Notes: generated by a model from the letters alone, not told the origin. DNA of 64,000 nucleotides from Spongospora subterranea (GCA_900404475.1 OUQQ01000006.1:143134-207133); one strand, 5' to 3'; shown: positions 22,791 to 33,398, counted from the stretch's first letter. Numbers and translations are program-made.

Positions 22791-25172
22791 TTATATATTC
22801 GTCTTTTCTTTCGTTCTACTCTTATTGCTTTTCTCTGGACCGGTGTCGCAATCTGACAGTGCAAGCTTCCTGTCGTTTTTGTCAACATTCACTCCTTGAA
22901 GATCGGAACTGGTATTTTTGCCCTTGGACGAATGCGTGCAACGCCTTATGGCATTGTAAAGTAGCATGTACAACGATAAGAGTATAGATTTCAGCGCCTT
23001 ATATGTTGCAGACAGCAACAACAACGCGCCTGATGCGCTAAAGCACAGGTGCAACGTCTGAATGTCAATATAAAAAACACAGAGTGCCCCTATTGAATTC
23101 GCTGTTAACCACGTAGCCGCATACACCATTCGAGAATGCTCGGCCATGGTGCCAATGGAATAAGGTACCGCAATTAGATATCTTCCTGGAAAAGATAGCA
23201 GTTCATGCGGCAAAGTCATGATGCAATAAATCCGACCCCCCATGATTGCTGCAATAACACAGATTATAATCGATACAGTTAAGCAAGCAATCCAAATTAA
23301 ATCGCCACTTTCCTGAGTGAATGTAAAGATATCCCCAGATTCGAGCAATGTGCTGATAGGTGCAATCAAGTCACCGCGACCGAGAATGTAATGGATTATA
23401 AGGACCGAAACAACGGTTGGGGTGATCAACATGGTGGCCAGTAAACACGATTTTCCAAATGAAAAACGAGAAGGCGATATAACGAGAGGTACTTGCATTC
23501 CACAAAGAGAAAGGAATATAACTTGAAAGAGAAAAATGTCAAGTTGCGATCTAGAAATCGTCGCCACGCGGATACATGCAGCAAACACGGTGAGGTTGAA
23601 CATCCAGAGTAAACTTTCAATAGTTAGCATGACCAGGATAACAAGCTCGTCAGGAGCAAAATGCCTCCATCGAGAGTATATGCTCGCCCATTGCCGGGCC
23701 TTAGCATTTCTTTCACTCGAGAGCACCTCTTCTGCGCTTCGCGGATTTTGGAGTGCGGTAGCCACTTCATTCACACATGATGTTCGCCAAAAACACGGCG
23801 ACTGACGAACGACTCTTACAATAGCTAGTTTGGAATAATGTGGACGAATATGTTTACGGCAACCGGAATCGACCAATTCATCAGCAACGCCGTACCCAAA
23901 AATATGTGAACCGGTCATCGGCGTTGTCATCAGTGACCCGCTGACAGATATTGGGCAGGTGGGTGACACTGCAGCATCTAAACTGCTATTGAACTGCAAG
24001 GCTGATATTAAACGAATGAGGACATCCTTGTGAACAAGGGTTCCATTTGGGACAGAAATAACAAAATTGGGGCAGAGTCGTTTGGTCAGCATGTCCAATG
24101 GATCCACTTGACAGTGCGGAGAAGAACGTACGAAAACAAACGTTTGCAGGATATCGGTTGATCCGGTGTAGTCTGTTCGTTCAAATATATGAGCTAGGGC
24201 GTTAGGTTTGATGTCGAAACATTTAGGACGGAGCATTCCTAAGGCGTCCAACAGCCATACTGCTTCAGGAGGTGGCAGATTCTCAAACTTAATGAGCAGA
24301 ATGAAGTTATCCAAGCTCAAAGACAGAAAGTTTTCGCCCACAAGAGAACTCAAAGACTTTGAAAGTTTCTCCAACGTTTTCTTCATCCAATTTGCCGGTT
24401 CATCACTTACAGTCAGTGTAAGAACTATTTGAATTGGCTTCTCATTCAGCAAACATTGAGGAATAAAGTTCAGAAAGATATTCTCCGCGCAATCACTGTC
24501 AATTCTCGTATGATGTAAGAGCGATTTCGTCTTGTCATCTTGGATCTTCGTTGTTACACTTAAAATATCCTTAACCTCCATTCTTGCTTGGAGTACATTA
24601 CCGCCAGACCATACACCGAGATCATCATTGAACGACGCATTGCGGAAGTCGGGAGGGTCTGGCTTTTTCGGAGAATCGTGCGTTTTTGGAGGCTCTTCCA
24701 CCTGGATAGCGATGTCTCTACTAATCCTTTCTGTAAACGCGGTTTTTGGGTCGACTTTCACTAATGAAGTAGCAGGGCCCCTCTTGATAACTGGACTCTC
24801 AGAGAATACTTCTGTTGGCGGCAAGTTTGGCAGGACATCGACCTTATAGCGGACCCTAGCGTGTTGCTTTTGCTCCAAACTGCCACCAATATAAGGAGGC
24901 ATTCTTGAGGTAAAAGCAGCTGTCGATGATGATGTCCAATTCGCTTTCTCTAATCGTGATGCAACCGCAGCCATATCGGTACGTAAAATTGTTGAGGGCA
25001 TCTTCGTTCCAGTCCTGTTTCTTGCGTCTAACAAACCCTGACTATTTTGAGTGGAAAAGAGTGAGTTGTCCTCAATGGTTGATGGCAGGCTCCGAGCCGA
25101 TACCGCCCTGGGCTGTGAGCGAGACCGATGCTGCTGCGGCCGATGATGCCGCGAATTTCGCGGGGACGACAT
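22791..25172 (-). CDS. Unidentified multi-pass membrane protein, 793 residues
   Basis: One uninterrupted reading frame from the ATG at 25172. Residues 1-180 are polar and basic/Ser/Pro-rich. Residues about 220-480 form a soluble domain (PIQIVLTLTVSDEPANW, LCPNFVISVPNGTL, KLAIVRVVRQS). From about 500 there are six or seven membrane helices (LVILVMLTIESLLWMFNL, FLFQVIFLSLCGMQVPLVI, LIWIACLTVSIIICVIAAI), then a basic, Lys-rich cytosolic tail. The order (cytosolic domain, then a helix cluster with YLIAVPYSIGTM) recalls chitin synthases. The region RQWASIYSRWRHF sits where QRRRW would be, but no ED or EDR catalytic motif is visible. I leave the function open. Lack of introns over 2.4 kb is unusual here. 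Confidence 0.8.
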   Translation of the reverse strand: MSSPRNSRHHRPQQHRSRSQPRAVSARSLPSTIEDNSLFSTQNSQGLLDARNRTGTKMPSTILRTDMAAVASRLEKANWTSSSTAAFTSRMPPYIGGSLEQKQHARVRYKVDVLPNLPPTEVFSESPVIKRGPATSLVKVDPKTAFTERISRDIAIQVEEPPKTHDSPKKPDPPDFRNASFNDDLGVWSGGNVLQARMEVKDILSVTTKIQDDKTKSLLHHTRIDSDCAENIFLNFIPQCLLNEKPIQIVLTLTVSDEPANWMKKTLEKLSKSLSSLVGENFLSLSLDNFILLIKFENLPPPEAVWLLDALGMLRPKCFDIKPNALAHIFERTDYTGSTDILQTFVFVRSSPHCQVDPLDMLTKRLCPNFVISVPNGTLVHKDVLIRLISALQFNSSLDAAVSPTCPISVSGSLMTTPMTGSHIFGYGVADELVDSGCRKHIRPHYSKLAIVRVVRQSPCFWRTSCVNEVATALQNPRSAEEVLSSERNAKARQWASIYSRWRHFAPDELVILVMLTIESLLWMFNLTVFAACIRVATISRSQLDIFLFQVIFLSLCGMQVPLVISPSRFSFGKSCLLATMLITPTVVSVLIIHYILGRGDLIAPISTLLESGDIFTFTQESGDLIWIACLTVSIIICVIAAIMGGRIYCIMTLPHELLSFPGRYLIAVPYSIGTMAEHSRMVYAATWLTANSIGALCVFYIDIQTLHLCFSASGALLLLSATYKALKSILLSLYMLLYNAIRRCTHSSKGKNTSSDLQGVNVDKNDRKLALSDCDTGPEKSNKSRTKEKTNI

Positions 25173-26017
25173 GCGAGTATCAATGGTTTAGCAGTAATTT
25201 TATACTATGAAGGCTGCTCGCTGTGATTGGAGATTTGAGAACGGGGAAAACCGGTGAAACATAGTACACCAGGTGGATTGCTGAGTAAGGCCGGTATGGG
25301 TCGGGGGCACTCGAAACTACTTGGCTTCGCTAGTTGCAGGGGCTACGCAACCACTTCCTGATCACTGCATCTGGCTGGGCGGACACGCTCAATGAGTTCA
25401 GCTGTGGAAGAGGGAAGGGACACACCAGTTGACAACAATTTCTTCACTGTTGTAGCCGTCAAGTGGGATTTTTTTTTGACCCCCTTTATCACCGTCAGGG
25501 CGGACACATAACGCTTCGCATTGTCCTTCGACCGTTCATTGATTGCAATTCGGATTGGTTCTGAACGGACTTCGATCCGCTAGAGAGTCAACCGGGCTCG
25601 GTCCTCGGGCGCCACATGTTGATGGCTCGCCATATCAGCGGTTATGAAGACGATACAGAAGTCCAGAACACCCGGTACGTATCTGAATAACTCACCGAGC
25701 TGCTGAGATTAATCGGCCATTATGAAAACGCAGGCTCCAGCAGAATTGGTGTTGGGATAATTTCAGATAAACATTCAGCAACTGTCATCATGCCCGGCAG
25801 GATGCCAAACTCTGTCGATTGGTCAACTCCGTTTCGCAACAGGTTGATAAAGTTGGAGCATCTTATCGAGAATCGTCAGTTTTCAATCGACTATTTCATC
25901 TCTTCTCTGCAAGCCACCGACAACCCAACCGTTGGCGTCAGGGTTCAGGTGAAACCATTGAGTCTTAAGCACAAACACATCTGGCCATAATGACCTTAAG
26001 ACTATCAGGTGAAATAT
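25173..26017. other. Intergenic region, no confident gene
   Basis: About 850 bp. A 66-codon frame at 25790-25990 (ATG; RLIKLEHLIENRQFS) reads like protein but matches nothing and lacks supporting structure. The rest has stops in all frames and no clear repeat. Confidence 0.4.
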
Positions 26018-28589
26018 CTATATCAGTTGTTTATTTGGCATGATGTTTGAAAGAATTGATTCTTCAAGGCCTTCAAGGCTGTCAAATAACACTGCATGTT
26101 CTTCATAACTCTGCAGTAGTTGCAGTAACCGCTGAGCCCCATTGGCCAATTCTACCAGATGGTCTATTGTAGAATCAAATAGCTCAACTTCTATCGTAAA
26201 GATCGCATGTGATTGAAACCATGCAACAATACGCGGCGTCTCTTCTTCTCGTTGCTTCTCTTGCTCAATATGAATTGAAGCGATTGCCGCAGACAATTCA
26301 GTGAGTGACTCATAGTTCTTTCCGTCGTCGGCGATGACTATACCCAGAATACGCTTGATCGTGCCATGTGTGTGGGTCGCGTTCATTAACCGCTCTATCG
26401 TAGCAATATCCATTTTCTGGGCGTCACTAGCATGACGGAAAATAGCGCTGACGTTCTGCTGAATCAAGTCGATAATCTCTTGCTTAGCAGCCATCAGAGA
26501 AGGGTCTTTTTGCAAAGAAATGAGTTCTGCGAAGGTCAACAGGTCACGTCCCTGGGCGTTCAGAAGACCAATGTTGCAGATGATGGAGGACAGAGATGGG
26601 TTTTCTTGAATCAAGGCGCTGATGTCGCTGATCTTGATACTGATGTTGCTATCAACAGAGGAGAATAGCCGGATAGATGGGTTAGATAATGCAGTCATGA
26701 TAGCTTTCGCCTTATATTGTAGTGCCTGCTGCGCTGGTAGCCCGTTCAGCTTTTGTTCTTCATCGTCATCTTCCACGCTGGAGAATCGAGCCAATGGGCT
26801 TCCTTGCCCCATACACAGTATGCTTGGATCACGGCCTGTTCCTCGTTTGAACACTGCGATCATCATCGATTCCAAATCGCTAAACGTCTGTTGATCAGCG
26901 GCGAGCGATTCCAATGTGGCGATGATATCGTCCGCCGTCATGCCATTGCACAGAAGCTGAAAAACAGGATTTGGCCTAAGATCAAGAAACCCAGAAAACA
27001 ACTGCAGATTTGGCAAACGAAGCGCCAAAAATACAGCTTGACATTCTGCTTGGAGTTTCACCTGCCGGGCTTTTGAACGACTTCGTTGTCTGGCACTGAT
27101 AACGGCCATCAGCTCATCAAACCCATTGCATGGTTTGCCAGTATGGACCAGGTCGATTTCTTCGCGAAGGCGGTCGATGATTTCAGATCCGCACGTTGTC
27201 CCTGTTACTAATTGTGATATCTGATAGGGATCCAGAGTAGTTGCTGGGTTGGCGAACAGCAATGCCGCTCCCTGTCGCAGGAACTCTCGGCACTCATCTT
27301 CCAATGCATCCCAGTTGTTGCGAAGCTGTTGAACACTCACGACCAACGCCTGCATATTGGGGAAGTTTCGCTTGTTCCTATCCAGCTCTAAAAGGGTCGT
27401 CAACGATCCTGTTAGGGTGCGGCCACCACGTAGGATCTGATCAATCATATCTGTGAAAACTTCAACGCGACCATGAGCCCGGGCCTCGCTGAATAGACTC
27501 GATTCCTCAATGAACTTCATCACCGCTTGACGATCTTCTGGCCTCGGAATGCAATACCGGAAGTCAATCTCGCGCTTTGCGGGCGTGCCCACGTTGGGTG
27601 AGTCGTCATTTACCATCTCAAGGAACGACTGCGGAATCCAACCGAAATCGTCCCCGTTCTTGATCAAGCACCAACCATCATCGTTCACTTCGTACTAAAA
27701 AACAGAAGGTTCATTGCTGCATCGAACCACAATCGTGCAGTATTACCGCTGACACAACATCTCCTTTGAAGGCATGTAATTCTGCAACTCCCTGCTTCAC
27801 AAAATCCTGGATAATTCTGGCTTTAAACAGGGCGAAGTCGTTGTCGTTGGAGAAAGGATCTGGTTCGGCCGTGGTCTCAGCAATTTTTGAAGGACTTTGA
27901 GCACCCGCTTTGACCAGGACGGCGTCTGAGACACTGTTTTTTTCCACTTCTTCACAAATGCTCAGGTTCTCGTTGGACGAGAATTGGAGATCAAGCTCCT
28001 CCGCTTTCATTCCATTGGTATCTGCCGTTACGAAGGCGTCGTCAATGACGATTGATTCGACTGCCTCTAATCTTGTGTCGGCCTTCACTGCGATAAAAGC
28101 ATTGCTGAAAGTAGAACACAACAGCTGGGAATGGTTTTTCTGTGCGGAATAGTCGACCACGTTTCCACGAGCAGCAACGTCCCCGTTGTTCGCGGCGCCA
28201 ACGAACAGGGAATGGGATAGATTCTCTGACCCTTTCAATAACGATTGATGCGAGGCGACAGTCGTTCCTCTAGATGCTTCGGTGGACTTCATCCCTTGAA
28301 GACTCGAAAACGATGGCGCCGTCGACGAATGAATAGCATTCAAGAACGCTTGCTTTCTCTGCTTAACTAATATCGATGTCGGGGCGGCATTGTCAGGCCG
28401 GCGACTATCTAATTTGAGAGCACCGAACTTGGTTGAACCGTATCCACGACAGATGAGATTTTCAAAAAATATTTGCAATGCCTGAACACGCCCTGGAGCA
28501 ACTTCAACCGACGACATGATTCTCACGAAAACAAAGGCGCGTGTCCTTATATCAATAATCACTCGTACAACAAATGTACCGACAATCAT
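26018..28589 (-). CDS. SH3-domain protein with C-terminal helical repeats
   Basis: Two exons joined by a 54-nt intron (near 27748-27695) that splits the SH3 domain. The join restores ELHAFKGDVVSAYEV plus NDDGWCLIKNG and FGWIPQSFLEMV, a well-formed SH3 with the DDGW and P..F landmarks. Starts are possible at 28589 or 28517 (MSSVEVAPGRVQ); the second gives a more usual N-terminus. The 230 residues before the SH3 are polar. The roughly 500 residues after it are helical and repetitive, with recurring F-x-E/D-L units (GFDELMAVI, TFSDLESMM, TFAELISL, SLTELSAAI) about 90-120 residues apart. It is probably a cytoplasmic scaffold. No enzyme motif is seen, and the repeat family is not one I recognise. 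Confidence 0.75.
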
Positions 28590-28615
28590 GGGTTTAATCG
28601 ATATTTATTTATACC

Positions 28616-29460
28616 CTAGCGTTTGTTCACTCGTCGCGGACGCGATATGGAACGGGTAGGCGAACATGGTATGGGGTCTCGGGTTGGGAAAATGGATTGA
28701 GGGTTCGACGGTCGGCTGATACCGTCCAGTAGAGACATAAACGAGGTGATTCCACCAGCGCTAGCCAGACTATTATTGGAGCCGGACAGGTTATCCACCG
28801 GTAATCCTTCGTGCAATCGTTGTTCGCGTGTCTGGAATGTGGTGATGTGTTGTTGGAACGTCCTTCCACAGGCACAAGGATAACTATGGCCAGATTTTAG
28901 CGATTGTGTTCTCTGAAGTGGGACGGTACGATGCAGTATGACCTCGATTTGAAATGGCTACATGGGCACAGTGCTCTCTGGCACTTTTGGTGACCACTCG
29001 AGTGCTCAGTATAGGAATGTTTGCAATGGCATTTGAGGTCCTGCGTTCCCCGAATCGGAATATACACAAACGCCGCACATCGACATGTCGAAAGGCGGCA
29101 GGGAGGGCCCGATGTGGCGTCGTCGAAATGACGATGATCTTTGAACCGATGGCTACAGAAGCCTATGCATAGGGAAAATCAACAGCTATACTTACATAAA
29201 TCGCCAGAACAGTAGGTCGGTGAAATACATCGAGATTCGGGTCCAATTAAACGACATTCAAACGATGGGTCGTCTAATGGCCTCCAAGACGTATATAATC
29301 GGACAGATTTCGCTGTTTGCTCTTTAAAATCGTCGTATTCTGCCTGTGTGAATAGTTTTCCATTATCCGCACCACCCACGACTGTTCGATACTCGAAGTA
29401 GGCATCGACGTGCGATGCAGCCGAGGCGCTTAGGGATATTTTACTGGTCGATGAATCCAT
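28616..29460 (-). CDS. FAM221-family cysteine-rich protein
   Basis: The start is the ATG at 29460. Exon 1 reads AYFEYRTVVGGADNGKLFT and RLYTSWRPLDDPSFECRLIG. An intron (about 29240-29174) joins ESR-CFCSHRFKDHRHFDD. Then come CRLSTCRCAAFVYIP, LKCHCKHSYTEHS and CPCSHFKS. A second intron (about 28960-28902) leads to YPCACGRTFQQHITTF. The repeated C-x-C...H patterns and VDNL after the last one are the FAM221A/B signature. The biochemical function is not known. The family occurs mostly in flagellated eukaryotes, which fits the CCDC113 gene elsewhere. The Ser/Pro-rich tail has no domain. Both splice junctions restore Cys-His motifs, which supports the model. Confidence 0.85.
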
Positions 29461-29683
29461 ACAGATAGATGGTAAAACAGAGTGAGGTCAAGTGACATGG
29501 CGATGTGACGAGCGAGAAATCGCCAGGGTGTCGTCATATATCGAATCAAGATTGAACATGGATTAGTGGGGAAATTATCGCTCAATATCTTGTGAAGAAA
29601 ACATCTGACAGTTATGTTATTGAAAGTTGGACGCGCTAGCTGGCTGATAAACGAGGCCATTGCCTGTCCACGCGATCGCTGCA
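29461..29683. other. Spacer upstream of FAM221-like gene
   Basis: Between the FAM221 start and the inverted repeat. The minus strand has an open frame through it (ATG near 29657) that overlaps the FAM221 start in another frame. I see no reason to call it a gene. Confidence 0.35.
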
Positions 29684-29864
29684 CTACCAGCGTAACGCGT
29701 CGTGAACTAATTGCTGTAGGGATGTGGCGACCCGCACTGTGAGGAGAAAGTCTTCGATTGGTTCCTTGATTCTGCCCGCTGGTATTCTGGGTTTCGACTC
29801 CATGACAGCTAGGCTGGCTTGAATTGCTACTGCCACCAATCGGCTTATAATGTTCTCCTCTTTC
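29684..29864 (-). pseudogene. 3' gene fragment, left copy of an inverted duplication
   Basis: The minus-strand frame starts at an acceptor-like TAG (29865-29867) and runs 60 codons to a TAG stop at 29684. It reads EENIISRLVAVAIQASLAVM, then ESKPRIPAGRIKEP, IEDFLLTVRVATSLQ and LVHDALRW. It reads like a real C-terminal exon. The sequence further upstream on this strand is the inverted second copy, so no 5' part of the gene can be attached. No family is recognised. Confidence 0.5.
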
Positions 29865-30050
29865 CTACGTGTTAACAGTTGTACACTAGAACCGAGGAAT
29901 GGTAACTAGGGTGGAGGCTAACGAGGAGAACCTTAGCAGCCGATTGGCAGCAGTAGCAATTCAAGCCAGCCAATAGCTGTCATGGAGTCGAAACCCAGAA
30001 TACCAGCGGGTCGGCATCAAGGAACAGCAATTAGTTCACGACGCGTTACG
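29691..30050. repeat. Large imperfect inverted repeat (inverted duplication)
   Basis: The outer ends CGTAACGCGT (29691-29700) and ACGCGTTACG (30041-30050) are exact complements, and the similarity continues inward. The left arm is about 170 bp and the right about 120 bp, around a spacer of about 60-80 bp. The left arm has 43 bp (after TTGCTG) that the right lacks. The right has an extra AA at about 29971 that shifts the reading frame. Identity outside the indels looks above 90 percent by eye. Confidence 0.85.
29930..30050 (+). pseudogene. 3' gene fragment, right copy, frameshifted
   Basis: The plus-strand copy reads ANEENLSSRLAAVAIQASQ and then hits a stop created by a 2-nt insertion. The remaining homology (LVHDALR) is in another frame after a 43-nt deletion relative to the left copy. 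It looks like a decayed duplicate, though part could be reused as exon sequence by the next plus-strand gene. Confidence 0.5.
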
Positions 30051-30726
30051 CCTGGCAAGACGCCGAGGGAGAACTAGCGTTTGCAGGTGCCTGGAGGCAG
30101 TCGCCGTATGATGATTGGCTGATGTACCTGGTGAACAAGCTCAATCCGAATTCTGTCGGAGGCAATAATATCGACGAATCTGGCAGTTTAGAGACATGAT
30201 CAGCAATAATCACCAGCACGAGTTTTGGAGGTAATTTTAGCTCGATATCTTCTCATGCTGGAGATGATTTGGGTTTTAAGGAGGATGAACCTGGTACCAA
30301 TGAGCGTCCAGAATGAGGCGATTTGGTTCAATTCACGACAGTTCACATATACATCTATGTGCCACCATCAGCATTGCTATCCCATACTAACTTTGAGACC
30401 CGGCCAACGAGTACGTTGATGCGGATTAGCCATGACATCATGGCGCTGAGCAAACACTATCACTGTACAACTCGACCTGTTCTTGCCCTCAAACAACCTT
30501 TCGGTTCAATTATAAAGGCAGTGCCGCCGCAATCACGGCTGACCCGAACGGAAACATCTTGCGCTCGGACCACCCATCCTATTATAACAGGATTCCCACT
30601 GTGAGCAACGTATTGCCCTTTATTTTAAGACGGAAAGAGGACTCCAATTGCTCATTTATGAACTGGACATTTTGCATGCGGTCACGACTTATGCCGGGCA
30701 CAGCGTTTGATGTGTATTACGAGTGA
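30035..30726 (+). CDS. Unidentified protein, four exons (5' end uncertain)
   Basis: An open frame beginning in the right arm of the inverted repeat reads YAWQDAEGELAFAGAWRQS and DDWLMYLVNKLNPNS. Introns of about 32, 51 and 43 nt, all GT-AG and phase-consistent, join FRDMISNNHQHEFWR, RMNLVPMSVQNEAIWFN, PILTLRPGQR and TLSLYNSTCSCP. The last exon has TADPNGNILRSDHPSYYNRI and ends RLMPGTAFDVYYE at 30726. Cysteines and an N-x-S/T site suggest a secretory protein, but no signal peptide was found because the 5' end is unclear. No domain is recognised. Confidence 0.5.
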
Positions 30727-31299
30727 TGTTGTGACCTCTCATTTCATCGGGACCGGCCCCATAATGATTAAGAAGACTGAAGTGGGACCACAGACCCACC
30801 AAAAGCTACAGCTTTGTAGTTGTCATTGCGTAACGATCTGATATTTGGATCAAGAACTCTTTAGTATACAGAGGGCTCCTAATATATAGCACACTTGCAC
30901 ATGCACCCACCCATTGGCATAACAACTATTGTATATGAATACTTTTTACAAAACGCCATCAAAGTCATAATATCAACATGGGGCGGTCGATCGACGCAGG
31001 GGATTCATCATGCGATGAGGGGCCATAACGCCATGGCATGGCATGCTGCCCAGGCCCACAACGCCCTACACCGACAGCTCAGCCCCCCACCTCACGCAGC
31101 GCAGTTTTTCGCCATACTGTGGGCAATGTATCCAGGGGATTAGAGGTCAGCGGACTATTTGTAACATACCCTGGGCGCTTGGTGACCGACACGTGGGCGG
31201 ATCGAGACTCTCGGGCACCGACCGGATACATAAGATCGCTATCGGCTTCATAATTGACCATCTGCGGCAAATCAGACGCCCCCTCATCGACATTTCACC
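30727..31299. other. Intergenic / promoter of bromodomain gene
   Basis: About 570 bp with no supported gene. The 3' half is CCC/GGG-rich and in some frames open for 80 codons, but the translations are low quality. It presumably holds the promoter and 5' UTR of the bromodomain gene. Confidence 0.4.
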
Positions 31300-32043
31300 A
31301 TGAGTGCAGTTGGGGGTTCAGGACAAAACAAGAAGCGGAAAATGTCGGAAGGAGGGGGCGGCGGCGGTTCCACGGTTGAAAGCGATCTCGTCAAGACGTG
31401 CATGCCGATATTGAAATTTATCGCCAGCAAACCGGATGCGGAGCCTTTCCTGGACCCAGTGGATTGGGAGGAGCTTGGCATCCCCGACTATCCAGAGGTG
31501 ATCAAAGTGCCCATGGACCTAGGGACCGTCAAAGCAAAGCTAGAAGACGGGAAATACGAGACCGAAAACGACTTCGCAGCCGATGTCCGGAGGGTCTGGG
31601 ACAACGCTAAAAAATACAATCAACCAGGGTCGGGGATTTACGTAGCGGCCGATGCGCTCTCTAAACTATTTGACCGTCGGATGCAGAAAGTGGTAGTCAA
31701 GAAACCTACCGAGAATGGATCCCCGGCCGCCTCAGAGGCGCCCGCCGCCCCAACACCCTCAGCGGGCCAGAAGAAGAAGAAGGCAACGACGCCATCGGTT
31801 GTGAAGCAAGTTACACAGGCTGACAAGGTCAAGTTCGCCACACTCATCAATCAGCTGACGGCGTCGCAAATCGGCAAAGTGGTCGATATGATCTCGAAGG
31901 CGTGCCCGGACGCGCTGAACGAGGAGGACGAAGAGGATCTCGAGATCGAAGTCGACAAGATTGACCGCGCGACACTGCTTTCGCTGAACCAATTCTGCGA
32001 GCAGTCAACGACCGGCAGCGACGCCAAAAAGAAAAAAAAGTAA
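31300..32043 (+). CDS. BET-type protein with one bromodomain and an ET domain
   Basis: Single exon, 247 residues, ATG preceded by CACC. The basic and Gly-rich start (KKRKMSEGGGGGG) is followed by a bromodomain: PVDWEELGIPDYPEVIKVPM, DLGTVKAKLEDGKY, then FAADVRRVWDNAKKYNQPGS, with the acetyl-lysine-anchoring Asn in NAKKYN. After an Ala/Pro/Lys linker comes an ET (NET) domain: DKVKFATLINQLT, KVVDMISKACP, an acidic DLEIEVDKID and LLSLNQFCEQ. The tail ends in a run of Lys. It reads acetylated histones and recruits transcription factors in the nucleus. Fungal Bdf1/2 carry two bromodomains; a single one plus ET is the plant-GTE-like order, so this is either a reduced or a divergent BET protein. Confidence 0.92.
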   Translation: MSAVGGSGQNKKRKMSEGGGGGGSTVESDLVKTCMPILKFIASKPDAEPFLDPVDWEELGIPDYPEVIKVPMDLGTVKAKLEDGKYETENDFAADVRRVWDNAKKYNQPGSGIYVAADALSKLFDRRMQKVVVKKPTENGSPAASEAPAAPTPSAGQKKKKATTPSVVKQVTQADKVKFATLINQLTASQIGKVVDMISKACPDALNEEDEEDLEIEVDKIDRATLLSLNQFCEQSTTGSDAKKKKK

Positions 32044-32230
32044 ATCCTCTGGCAGATCCATATTTTCCCGAATTAAGATCTGTTATTAAAATACCTGCTC
32101 AATTTCGTTTTTCGTATACTCCTCGTCATTCGGACCTCGTAGATATATCCAGGGAACCCATCGATTATTGGTTCATGGCGCTGAACTTTGCGCCAAATAT
32201 ACATCTGGTAGAACAGCCCGCGCAATTCCA

Positions 32231-33398
32231 ATGGCAATGTCGGTTGATGACCCTTTGCCGATCGACTGTCGTTCGCTTCTGGCCCAACCGATTCCGAAGC
32301 TCTCGGTAGGGTGCAGAATATTGGACGACCTGCTTGATGGCGGAATCAGTCCAGGGCTAACCGAGGTCAGGCCCCGATGGAAACTTGGGCACCGGGTTGG
32401 CGCTCTAATCGATGGTAGATCTGTGGGGAAGCTGGTACGGGAAAGAGCCAGATCGCTCTTCAGCTTCTGCTTCATGTACAGTTGTCAGTTTTCAGCGACT
32501 GTTGTCGTCCATGTCTGGCTGATGTATTGCTTGTGCTGATCTGCCCCAGACCGAAGGAGATGAAGGGTCTCGATGGTCGAGGGATCTATCTGAGCACCGA
32601 AGGCCACGTACAGTCTAGGAATCTGGATTTTTTTTTGGCGTTTTACGATTGTCACTTGATAGGTGGCAACAGCGAGGCTGAACGCGATGGCGTCGGCACT
32701 CGTCAGGCGATATTCGTGGATGAACCAATGGCCGTTCTTGGATAACATTTTGGTGAAAACAGGTCAAACGCGCGCCACACCCGAAACCGGTGACGATTTA
32801 TTGATTGGTGTCTAGTCAATACGATCGATGAGCTAGATCAACTGCTGTTTTCATCGATTCCCAACCTTCTGTCGACAATATCGTCGATTCCCATTCGTGT
32901 GATCATCATCGACAGTATCGCGGCGCTGTTCTCCCCCGGCGACGATGATCGAACCAAGTGCAATCACCTGCTGGCCCTATCCCAACATCTTCACGCGCTG
33001 TCGCTCAGGCACCAGGTCCACATCGTCACCGTCAATCACATCAGAGACGTGTTCGACGCCACGACATCGCAGAGGGCCCTGCCGATTGCCTTCAACGACA
33101 GGGGCCAATTATCGTTCATCAGTTCAGGGCGATGTGTCCATCCAGCGTTAGGTCTGGCGTGGACGATCGGAATATCGCAACGGTTGATCACTATTCGCGG
33201 TTCGATCGAAATCACAGCCCTCCCCCAGTGTTTACTGACAACAATTCTACAGACAGGAATTCGCCACCTCGCCGGTTCATGCACATTATCGGAAGTTCAT
33301 CCACGCCCGATGGCACAGCGGAATTCACCATATCCGATGATGGCGTCTTCGGGTGTCCTCGAGTCGCGGACGGGTCGCCATCGAATATAGGTCAATAG
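32231..33398 (+). CDS. XRCC3-like RAD51 paralogue
   Basis: RecA-type ATPase for homologous recombination. The ATG at 32231 opens AMSVDDPLPIDC, PKLSVGCRILDDLLDGGISP. An intron joins ITEICGEAGTGKSQIALQ (Walker A, GEAGTGKS). A second intron joins QLPKEMKGLDGRGIYLSTEG. Then come the Walker B strand VIIIDSIAALFSP, HIVTVNHIRDVF, and HPALGLAWTIGISQRL. The last intron (phase 1) restores PPRRFMHIIGSSSTP and EFTISDDGVFG, which match the XRCC3 C-terminus. An intron between about 32620 and 32810 is required but its edges are uncertain. Upstream sequence (32080-32230) is open in one frame and could add an N-terminal exon. The 3' end overlaps an antisense frame. Confidence 0.83.
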
